This document shows, piece after piece, positions 1 to 12,100 of a stretch of 64,000 nt of DNA. Position 1 is the first letter of the stretch, and the number at the start of each line of letters is the position of its first letter. The notes under the pieces were generated by a model. The model saw only the letters and a list, made by a program, of their open reading frames with translations. It searched no databases and had not been told where the DNA came from. The position numbers were made by a program, and so were the translations under genes. The stretch is from Sipunculus nudus (lineage: Eukaryota > Annelida > Sipuncula > Golfingiida > Sipunculidae). The stretch spans positions 40,182,695 through 40,246,694 of the forward strand of contig CM049316.1 in the NCBI GenBank assembly GCA_026874595.1, written 5' to 3'.

Positions 1-6
1 GTTTAC

Positions 7-142
7 CTTTGCATAGGTAAGTTTGCAGGTGATGGAACCGTTCCTGATGACCACTTCTCCGTAGTGGTCAACCCAGCGCTGACCACCAAACAGGTTATGA
101 ATACATGTGGTGACTTTGTTCCATTGATAATGGTCCTTGTAT
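7..142 (-). CDS. OSBPL3/6/7: Exon 19: ORD, last exon in window
   Basis: Residues 698-742 begin [20 protein letters not shown] and include [14 protein letters not shown], ending TYAK. 'DHY-WNKVTTC-HN...QRW-DHYGE' is conserved across ORPs. Acceptor 'gttttgtag', donor 'gtaaac' at the very edge (1-6). The rest of the ORD must lie to the left. Confidence 0.98.
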
Positions 143-3100
143 CTACAAAACAGAGAAAAGTTCCCAATCATTTTATTTACTGGAGCCAGTCAGGACAAAC
201 TAATATAGAATACTACCCAGCTGTATAGGGATCAAAACTGGCAAACTTTTCTATTTAACATTGGGGTCTGGCAAGACAGAAAATTTACACAACATCACAA
301 GATTTTCCTTTTTTATTTAGTCCATTAACTTGTTCAGCAAAATAAATCTGTTATTATCATGTTTTTCCTTTATCATTTGACATTTTTATCGAAACATAGC
401 AAAAACAAGGGACCCATGGGTCACGACGCTCAGCTGAAGTTTGAAATTTTTGCGAATGCAAAATATTCTATTGTAATGTTTTTCATTTATATATGAATAT
501 GAGATGCTAAGAGGAAAGGGGCCCTCCTACTTGTTTATAGTAAAGTTCTAAATATATGATTGCAAACTAATTCTCTGACAAGACTCTCATGAAGAAAAAC
601 AGTAAAAGTTTTGAGATACTGTGATGCACATGAAATTTACAGATGGACAGGCAGGTGGACAGAATGGACTAATACCTTTATTTCACTTTCAAGGGAATAA
701 TGCATTTAAGTTTATATATAAGCCTATTTTTTTAGCATTTCCACTTTTTCCATTAAAAGTTTTTATCTGAATCATTTTTTTTATTAACAAGTTTTATAAA
801 TTTTTAATAAAAAAAACTGATAATATAAGTTAAAACATTAGAATTGTTGCAAAAGTTGCAATCATTATATATCCAGAGTGAAAAAACTGAAAATATAAGT
901 TAAAATATTAGAATTGTTGCAAAAGTTGCAATCATTATATATCAAGAGTGTAGCTCATATTGGGTCATATTATGCATACACATATATTTTATTATTTTTA
1001 ACTCACAAATGTTTAAGCTGAATTTAAAAGAAAATAATGCCACAACATGACATCTACAAGATTATTCCTTGAATCACTATTAAAAATTTTTGCACATTGG
1101 AGTTTTCAGTACATGCTTAATTTTATTCACCTAGATAAAATAAAAGATTCAGTAAATTAGATAAAATAAAACATCTTTTCGAATAAAGTATACACACTGT
1201 TGGTTGAATGATCGACAAACAATATCATTGTGCTAATTACTATCTCAGCTTTGATTTTATTACTGGAATTAATAGTCAATTTCACACCTGGTGAACTTTT
1301 TACTCTTCTGAAGTAAGGAATTACTTATCTGATGAAAGTCCACACTTTCATAGCAATACACCACTTTGTGGACACAATTAAATGTGCACTTTAATCATTG
1401 TAACCCTGCTGGTACAATACAAAATCTAAAATGTAGCATAGCCAGAAAATAATAACATTCATCAAGTTTATGCACCATCTGGGGGTGGGGGGGGGGAGTG
1501 CAGGGCAGAGGGAAAGCCTGCTGGTAGTGGCCAAGCTGAGCCAAGGCAAGCTGCCTGGGGTGGGTTACAAAATGCAAGTGAAGGCTGTACTACTAGGTGG
1601 GCTAGATGTAAACAACACTTCACATGGTGTATGAAAACTTGAATAAAAGCTACTCTTTTCAATCAATTCCTTTGAAATTTCAGATTTTAAAAGATTAAAT
1701 CCTTATGTATATATGCTGTGAAAATTAATTCAACAGTGCTTACAGGAAAAGAATGTGCCATTGCCAAAGTTGGACAAAATTTAAGGTAATGATTTTTTAT
1801 TCATGCTAATAACTTGAAAAAAATTTCAAAATTCAGATCAAATTTTGGGTAAAAAAAGAAATCTTGATTAAATAATGTTATATTCCTGAAAAAAAGTCTC
1901 TAGCTTCAGCAATTCTCATGTAAGGTGAGTAAATATATTTCCTGATTTTTTAAAAACTGCATTATATTTTGGCCCATAACTTCAAAATAATACCCAACAC
2001 TGATCTAATTTTTTGTATGTTCATAGAAAATGTATGGAAGAATATGAATACTAAATATGATCAAAAACAGATCAGTGGTTTTGATATTACGCAGCCTTGA
2101 AGTGTAACAATGGCTTTTTTAGGGAAAAATTGAGGTTTTTCCTTAATATCTCGAAGGAACGAAGTCCTAATGACCCAATTTTCGGTATGGTAGGAGATTT
2201 TGGGGACATCTAATGGTATGCAAAATTTTGGAATCGTAGGTCCAACGGTTTCAAACGTGATCTGTTAACAGCCAGACGGCTGGACGGCCGGACAATGGAC
2301 CACGACTATAGCTCAGATGACTTATAGTCAGCTGAGCGAAAAATATAAAATAAAAAACTGCCCACCCACATTGATTTCTGAAAAAAAGGTGCCTGAGAAC
2401 CATACCTTTTTTTCTATTTTGGCCTTAGAGCAAATCTATGAGATTCTAACGAGATTTCATGCTATTGAGGACAGCAACTCTCAAAGATGATTTCAAGAGC
2501 AATATTATGCCTTTTCTTCCACACTATCAGTTAAGGTTTGCGGTTTACAAAAGTTCTCCGAAAACCCATCACAGCACATCGTCTCAGTACCGCTTTTCAG
2601 CTGTTAACATCTTGTTATGGTTCTGCTGGTGAGTAAATGCGGTCCACATGTGTCTGTTCACCATTGCAAGGGTATGTGACCGGAGGTCCAATTTGGCACA
2701 TGCTGACAGATCCCAAACAAGGAGTAACCCAAACATTAATGTGTATGGTTGTGAAACAATTGTTGTAAGCCCGAAAAGAAAATGGAAAAAGCAGGTGGCA
2801 TTCATGCCGTGTTTATGTTGGTACCAGCATACAGGAGTAAGCCAATGGTTTCAGTGCAACATGTTGGCAGGTAACATTTTATTTCAAAGAGAATACACTG
2901 TTTTTTGAGTTAATTCAATATGTTTTTAGGTGATTAGGTCACTTTAAGTTGTGAATATACTACTTACTTAGGTAGGACAAGATTCACCGTTCCAAGGGGC
3001 ATGATCTCCATGGACTTCCCCCAGAACTTGGTTTTGATCCGTGTGTCTGAAACCATGATAAGTCAACAGTGAGTGTTCTGCAGAATGGTGAGTACTGATC

Positions 3101-6100
3101 ACTCTTAGTTAACAACAACATATCCTTTTGCTGAGGACTTTCAATATCAGATTACAAAGGTTCATTTGACATTTGTTGTGTGCACGTGAGTCATGATCAA
3201 TTCATTTACCCTACAGGATTTAAACTTACTAAGAATACCAACTAAATATAGTTATTAAATATTAGATAATACTGAATAAGTATAAGATAATACTGACTTA
3301 ATATCAGATAATACTGATGGGATAAAACTGAATAAATATAAGATAATACTGACTAAATAGAGTAACTAATATCTGATAATACTGACTAAACTGTGACTCA
3401 ATACAAAATAATACTGACCAAATATAGAGACTAAATATCATATAATAATGAATAAGTATAAAATTATACTGACTAAATATGGTGACTAATATCAGATAAT
3501 ACTGACTGAATATCAGATAATACTGATTAAATAATGGAAAACTTTACAATGCAACCTGTCCGGTCAGGGACATAAATGAAACACTGCTGTTTTAGGATGA
3601 CTCACATCAAATAGATTTTGCTTCACATTAGGTTTTTTCAAATCAAATAAAGAGCATGACAAATTATTGATTATAATAAACATTTCTCTGGAAAGGTAGA
3701 AGCAAAAAGGGTAAACAAGCAACTGACAGTTAATATATTCATTTCAATAGATATACACACCAAGAAATTTTAGAGTTTGGTTTTTCTACCTGGAGATGTT
3801 GTAGAGTGTTTGGTTTTTCTACATGGAGATGTTGTAGAGTGTTTGGTTTTTCAAAACGGAGATGTTGTGTTTGGTTATATTACATGGACATGTTGTAAAG
3901 TGTTTAGTGTTTCTGAAGGAATATGTTGTAAAGTGTTCAGTGTTTCAACATGGAGATGTTGAAAAGTGTTCAGTGTTTCAACATGGAGATGTTGTAAAGT
4001 GTTTAGTGTTTCAATATGGATATGTTGTAAAGTGTTTAGTGTTTCTACATGGAGATGTTTTAGTGTTTAGTTTTTTAACACAAAGATGTTGTGTTTGGTT
4101 TTATTACATGGAGATGTTGTAAAGTGTTCAGTGTTTCAACATGGAGATGTTGGAAAGTGTTCAGTGTTTCAACATGGAGATGTTGTAAAGTGTTTAGTGT
4201 TTCTAAAGGGAGATGCTGTAAAGTGTTTAGTGTTTCAACATGGAGATGTTGTAAAGTGTTAAGTGTTTCTGAAGGGAGATGCTGTAAAGTGTTTAGTGTT
4301 TCTAAAGGGAGATGCTGTAAAGTGTTTAGTGTTTCAACATGGAGATGTTGTAAAGTGTTAAGTGTTTCTAAAGGGAGATGTTGTAAAGTGTTTAGTGTTT
4401 CTAAAGGGAGATGCTGTAAAGTGTTTAGTGTTTCAACATGGAGATGTTGTAAAGTGTTAAGTGTTTCTAAAGGGAGATGCTGTAAAGTGTTTAGTGTTTC
4501 AACATGGAGATGTTGTAAAGTGTTAAGTGTTTCTAAAGGGAGATGCTGTAAAGTGTTTAGTGTTTCAACATGGAGATGTTGAAAAGTGTTCAGTGTTTCA
4601 ACATGGAGATGTTGTAAAGTGTTAAGTGTTTCTAAAGGGAGATGCTGTAAAGTGTTTAGTGTTTCAACATGGAGATGTTGAAAAGTGTTCAGTGTTTCAA
4701 CATGGAGATGTTGTTAAGTGTTAGTGTTTCAACATGGAGATGTTGTTAAGTGTTTAGTGTTTCTACATGGAGATGTTGTGAAGTGTTTAGTGTTTCTACA
4801 TGGAGATGTTGTAAAGTGTTTAGTGTTTCTACATGGAGATATTGTAAAGTGTTTAGTGTTTCAACATGGAGATGTTGTAAAGTGTTTAGTGTTTCTACAT
4901 GGAGATGTTGTAAAGTGTTTAGTGTTTCAACATGGAGATGTTGTGAAGTGTTTAGTGTTTCAACATGGAGATGTTGTGAAGTGTTTAGTGTTTCTATGTG
5001 GAGTTGTTGTGAAGTGTTTAGTGTTTCTATGTGGAGATGTTGTAAAGTGTTAAATAGTTCTACACTGTCATATTGTTAATGTTCTATACACATTCAAGCA
5101 ATTGTCAAATCCTTACCTTGCCAAAATAGAAAGTTTTTGGATTCACAGTGGCACGCTGAGACTGGGGGATGATGACTGACCTGGAATGCAGATAAAATAA
5201 AACAAGGGACCCATGGGTCACGGCACTCAGCTGGTCATGATTGGACTATAAATGTATCACCATTGTGATACTATATTGAGTAGATAAAGCTTAGAATATC
5301 ATGGTCATGTTGGGCTTTTATAAAAGGAATATAATGTAATATATGAGTAAATGATATATGAAATAACCTGACTGATGGATTAATATAGAGTAAAATATAG
5401 TGGTTTATTTTTTATTTATTTGGGAGGGGTCAAAAAAAGCAATTTATTTGAGCAAATATGAATGCAATGACAGTATGCTAAGCAGTGGTATAATGATCAC
5501 AAGGCTATTTGTTGAAGGAACTTTAGTGTATGGAAAACTGCAAGAGTTCAATTTGACAGATACAAGGTTATGATTAACTATGCTGATGAGGGGATTTATG
5601 AATTTGTGACTGTATGACATAACATCATGACAAGATCGGTCTTGACAAGGTGCATTATTTTGATGCCCCTCACATCTACATATTACACAATATTGACATA
5701 ATTTCTGGCATGTACATAGGTACCTATGGACAAATGGTCAACAGTACTGAACCACCTGGAAGGTTAAAATCTTAAAAATATGATGAAATGTAGATAATGT
5801 TTGAGAGGAAGAGGTAATCTGGGCCATGGTTGGTTTATATGATTGAAGAAAATGTTGCAAATAATCTTTGAGACCTGACCATGCCTTTCCATTGGTTACC
5901 TTTTTGATAAGTTTTTGACAGTTCAACAGTTTACACAGTTGTCTGATGAGATCCAATTTATTTGGTAAACCTTTTTTATTAATTTTATGATATGTATACA
6001 GTTGCCATAACGTCCCCATTCCACAGGTGCAATGACTTGATGGGGGGGGGGGGGGGGGGTTGTATTATGATCAGAGTTACGACACCTCTGTCTCTCTGTA

Positions 6101-9100
6101 GATATTTTCTTTAATTATTAAATTTTATGCTTTAGCCATAGAACTATTGTTCACAGTGCCAAAGAGCAAAGCCTCAGTGGGATGAAGAAGGGGATAGTGA
6201 GAGTTACAACACCCTTGCATATACATACAGGATATGAAATTTAATTCAAGTGCTTATAAAAAAAAAGTTTATTCATGAACATTAAATATTTAAAACAGAC
6301 AAAGCAAATAATTTTTTTCCCATTCTACTGAGCCAAGAATAAATTAACAATATTTGCATTTATTCCTTTTTTTTCATTAAATAATTTTAATCCAAGTTTC
6401 CGAATGTTACTATAAATTTACAGTATAACAGACATGTGATTGTGAATATTTCAGTTAATTCACATTTCTAAATTGCATCAAAATTTATAGCTAATGTATC
6501 TAGTTTATAGTACCTGTCAACAGAATGGGATGGAGGGAGGAAGGGAGGCAATTAGGGAGAGAGAGAGAGAGAGAGAAAGAAAGATGGAGAAAGAAAGAAA
6601 AAAAGCACAGGAGAGAGAGAGAGAGAGGGAGAGAAAGAGAGAAAGAGAGTGCCTGACCCAGCCTGACCCAGACACTCACAGTGGCAGTAGGTCAGACCTG
6701 AAGGTGTTATGTAACTGCCCAGTACACTGCATTTATACTGATCTGATGTTAACAATGAAGACATGGTACCTGGAAACTTGAATGAAATCTACAGTTTTTG
6801 ATCAACTGGTTTCAAATTTCAGATTTTAACAGATGAAATGTTAATGTGTACATGCTGTGAAAATTAAATCCACAGCACTAACAGGAAAAATTTGAATATT
6901 TATATTTTTTAAATGGTATTAGGAAAAAAAGAAAAGTATTCTCAGCTATAAAACTAATACATGTGTTAAAATTAATCCAAGGATCAAAACACCCAATATA
7001 TTATACCAGGAGAAAACTGGAGTTTGAAATGTTTAATTTTATGAACTGAAATAAAGGATTTTTTTCAAAGTGCATTATGTTTGGGCCCATAAGTTAAAAC
7101 AATTACTTAAGCAATACTGACATCATTTCTGGCATGTGCATAGAGAATGTATAGAAAAATATGTATATTATATATGATTAAAGTCAGATCAGTGGTTTTG
7201 ATATTAGGCAGTCTTGAAGTGTAACAATGGGTTTTTAATGGAAAAATGAAGTTTTTCATTAATATCCCGAAGGTATTAAGTTCTAGTGACCAAATTCTTG
7301 GCATGGTAGGGGATTTTGGAGACATCTAATTGTATGCCAAATTTTAGGAACTGAGAGCTGAAGCTGGGGAGCTGAGCTCTTGCACCTGCATAACACTAGC
7401 TTGATGTTAACAATATGTTACATGGTGCTTGAAAACTTGAATAAAATCTACAGTTTTTGATCAACTGCTTTCAAATTTTTTGTTTTAACAGTTGAAATGG
7501 TAACAAAAACATGCTTTGAAAATTAAATCCACAGCAGTTACAGGAAAAAAAACGTGCCATGGTCAAACTTGGGCAAAATTTAAGGTACCAATTTTATATT
7601 TTTGCCAATATTTAAAAAAATTTAAAAGATTTTGATCTATTTTTTGGTATACAATTAAATTTTGATTATTTAAAGTAGTATTACTGAAAAAAAGTTCCTA
7701 CCTTTAACACTTTTGGTCTTAAGTGACCAAATATCTTTCCTCATTTTTTTTACAAAGTTCATTATGTTTTGGCCCATAACTTTTTTAAATTAAATAATAC
7801 TGACTTAATTTCTGGCATGTACATAGGAACCATATAGAGGAATATTTATGGTAAAAATGAAGAAAACCAGTTGAGTGGTTTTGATATTAGGCAGTCCTGA
7901 AGTGTGAAAATAGATTTCTAATAAAAAATTGAGGTTTTTCCTTTATATCTCGAAGGAACAAAGTCATATTGACCCAATTTTTGGCATGGTAGGAGATTTT
8001 TGGGACATCTAACTGTATGCCAAATTTCAGATTCGTTGGTCCAATGGTGTCAAAACGTGCCAGTCTTACGGACGGACATCCGGACAGACGGACAGCCCGA
8101 CAGACAGACGGACGGACAATGGACCACTACTATAGCTCAGATGACTTATAGTCACCTGAGCTTAAAATAAAAAAAAACAAACTGTGTTTGGAAATACAAT
8201 CCTTGCAGTTGTGGTGCTTCCTTGAATTATACCTACAAAAACTGATATCAATCTTTATACTGCACATACTGATAGACTATCACATAGCTGAAGTTTGCAT
8301 TTCATTAGATTTTCTCTGTGATATCATACATGCTTCATGGATAACATCATGATGTGTAACAGTATGTTGTGGTGCCATCTGGTGGGAAAATGGGGGAAAA
8401 AATGTCAAAACACTAAAATCACTCCCCTAGATTGTATCTAACATCAGATATGGTCATTATCAAATTTACAATGATATCTCTAAATGACTTTTCATTTCAA
8501 AAGTCAGAAAAATCTAGGATTTCAAATTACTTGTTAACACCACAAGGGAGTATACAGAACCACATGTATATCCTAAGAGAGACCAAACACACACTTCAGC
8601 TGCCCATTGGTCAGCCACACATGTACGGTTGTAGCCCATAAGAATGGACTCCTAAATTGCTTTTTATAGAGATTGACACAATGTGGAGTCCATAGATTGC
8701 CTCTGCAGTTAACTGTGATTATAACACTCCATAAACCACTATGAATTTAACATATATCCATTGATCAATGTTCAGTATATCTATGTGTATTATATATTTG
8801 ACCACTGAAAAAACATTACTGTTCTTTTCTCAGCACTATTGAGCATCAAGGGATTGGAAGATATGAACATGATAGTAATCAGACGTAAAGCATTATACAG
8901 GAATGTCACCAAATGCAAGGTGTCTACCGCCTGTACTGGGGCTGTTAATGCTTCAATTCTCTCTGGACAAATACTATCAGTTATTGATGTTCCATGTGCT
9001 TCAAGCATTCGAGAAGGATTATTTTTTATCACAGGCCTTTCAACATACACAATGTGAACACTGGTATGTGAAAACCAGAGGAAATATTTTTTATTGAATT

Positions 9101-12100
9101 TCCTTTCTAAGAGTAACAGATCGTATTGTGCTATAACCCCAGTTAGCCCATTGGTGGGCCGGCGACGCAATAGAAACCTGAAACCTGTTGCATCGCCGTC
9201 AGCGGCCTTCAATGTACAGGCACAAGCTCATTGTCCTGGCCCATTTCTCACTGAAACTGACCTATCTTGAGCAGACACTTACTAAACACTGACAGGGACA
9301 GCGATGTTTTGTCTAAAATCGTGTCATGACGGGACACCTGAGCCTGATATGTCAGGAGCCAACAGTTGTAATGCAGGCATGAACCAGCTGAGCAGCTCTG
9401 CTGGGCACTTCCAGCATGCCATGATTGGAATGGCACATATTTAGATCCATTCATAAATCTTATGTAAATCATTGATATTCCATACCACATGACTGATTTG
9501 ACCAATGAGCATCAAGATTGGTTGGCTCGAGTCTTTTCTGTTGTATAAAACATGACAGATGAGAGGTTTGCACTGGCTAAGTTTGGTAACCATTTCGATG
9601 CTGATTTGAGGTAGTATATACTTAATGATGGTCTTTAAAATAATTATGATAGCATTTGATAATTAGTACTCTTACTGTTTCGAATTCCGAAATACAAAAA
9701 ACGATTTAACCAGCGCAAGAATTCATATTTAACTGTGAGCAGCACTGGCTTGTGACAGCCATCAAACCCACTATATGCTCTCTCTCCAGCATTTCCACCA
9801 TTATGAATGTCTTCCTGATGCAATGTAAATCTGACAAAATAATTGCTGAATTTGGGCCATCCGGGGCATGATCTCAATGTTGAGATAAAAAATTAAGGTT
9901 TTGTTCAAATATTTATTTTGAAGTCTACGGAGTTGAATAAATATCAGAAGAGGAATATACTCATAAAAGGCTGAGGAAACCAAATCATAGCATCGTATGA
10001 TTTTAAACTTGCAGAGTGATTTTGTATAAGGATATTTTTCTCCGCATTAAGAAACTCTTACCTGCTCTGCTACAAACCGCCAACCTTTATCTTCTCTAAT
10101 ACACTCAAACGTCTCCCCTAGCAATGGGTTGAAAGGTTTTTGGCCTGCTCGATAAAATGAGCTGGAGTATGCACTCACACTAAATGCAGCTATTAGCACC
10201 TGAAAAGACAACATATTGCTGTACTTTAAATGTACTTTATGAAATACATACACAAAAAGGAGAAACAAGTATGCCGCCTGTAACTCCTTCAAAATATTTT
10301 GGCATTTCAGAAAGATTTCTATGTCAGAGCAAAATGTTTAAAATTCTTTTGTAGGTGGTATATTTAACAACACTCTCTAAACTCCACTGTGATACATATT
10401 TGAGTATTTAATTTTATAAATAATAAGGGAAAAAATCTGCTCACCATTCGTTGATAGGGATCATCAGTCTCTGCAGCCTTGTCCAACAGCTCAGAGTATT
10501 CAAGCTCTTCACATAACCGCTTTAACAAAATTGATGAAGATAATTCATCAGAAAAACAAGGGGTCCATGGGCCATGACGCTCAGCTGAATTCAAGAAGCC
10601 ATGAACAATGGGTAAAATGACACCCAGAGTGCTCAAAATATATGCATTTTGCCAACAGACCTTAGATAAAGGTTACAGTGACCTTATTTTACATCAAGCC
10701 GGTAACATTTGTGCTAATCTGACTGTTAGTGTATTAAAGTCAAGTTCTCTCACACTGCTTGCAGAAAAAAGGTCCCAGTGATATTATTTCAGGTTTAAAA
10801 GGAGATTTTGTTATGGACCTCACTGAGAGTCATTTATGAGGATTCAAGGCAAAATGGATACAATTTGTGCGTCATCTGACTCAATGAGTAATTAAAATCA
10901 TGTTTTCTTCCACAATTCGCAAAATACAGGTCACCATGACCTAATTTCAGGCTTCCAGGTTGGATGTAAAGTTAGAAATTTCTAGGTCTAGGGTGAGAGT
11001 TTCTGCCCTATTAACAGCAAGACAACTTCATTTGAAGTTCTAAAAAATAGAGAAAAAAGGTAAAAATAGACAAAATACAGGTGGTGCTACCAGTCTGCAG
11101 GAACTGATGAAATACTCGATGATCAATATGCATGCAAATATTCATTGTGATCAATGCATTAGTTATTCAAGTACTGGAGCTTTCTGAACAAATTTTTAAT
11201 TATTCTTGGGGGGTACTTATGAGCCCCATATAATTTCAGGTTTCAGGAAATTTTTTATGGACCCCCCTGGATGTACATTTTAAAGGTTCTAGGTCTAATG
11301 GTTATGATTTGTGCCCTGTAATTGGATGGATGGCCTGATAGCTGGACAACCTGACAGACAACGGCAGCAGTAGATCGCTATAGCTCAAATGACTTACAAT
11401 CAGCTGAGCTAAAAAGACACAGCAAAACTGATCTTCAAATTTACATTTTTAGCAACAGGTATGTAAATATTAATACAGAATGCGTACATCTAAGCTTTTT
11501 TTCAAACAAATGTGTGCTGAAGAGAGACAGACTAAATCAACAGACTCCTGAAACCCAGCAGCAAAAGACTGGCCTTGACAGCAGCTATGAGTGCTCAACT
11601 CATAGGGCTTTATACTGACTGGTAAACCTAATATGAGTCATGATACAAGCCATACAGGGGAATGTACTGCAACAACTGTGGTAAACAGCCGCAAATCTAA
11701 ACACTAGGCTACAAATGATGAATTAACACAAAAGTAGAATTCAGAACTCACAAACCAACCTATTATTAAGGTCTGAACTAAATTTAGAGGTACCAAACAG
11801 CATGTAAAAACACCCTAACACCAGACAGCCTGGCATCACAATACCCTTTACTGCTGACATTAATTTTACATATCCAACAAATTATCACACTCCTGTATAT
11901 CCTGTAACTGGCATATTATTAACTGGTGTTTTATATATATATATATAATATACAGGGTTTTAGCCGCGCCGGTCAGGGTTTACCGGGACGGCCTGTACTG
12001 CCGGCCGAAACAAACTAAACATTCGTAACCCACAGACCGGCACAAAAGATCATACAGATCGTCAAAAATCCAGCTACCGGCAATAGAACTTCAGTAATTT

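Noticed and set aside
3777-5079. Open frames of 61-163 codons with [11 protein letters not shown] or [11 protein letters not shown] repeats
   Set aside because: They are translations of the 33-bp minisatellite, which stays open in more than one frame because its unit is a multiple of three. No start context, domain or splice evidence.
6494-6781. Arg/Glu-rich coding frame
   Set aside because: It is the translation of a GA-rich low-complexity tract.
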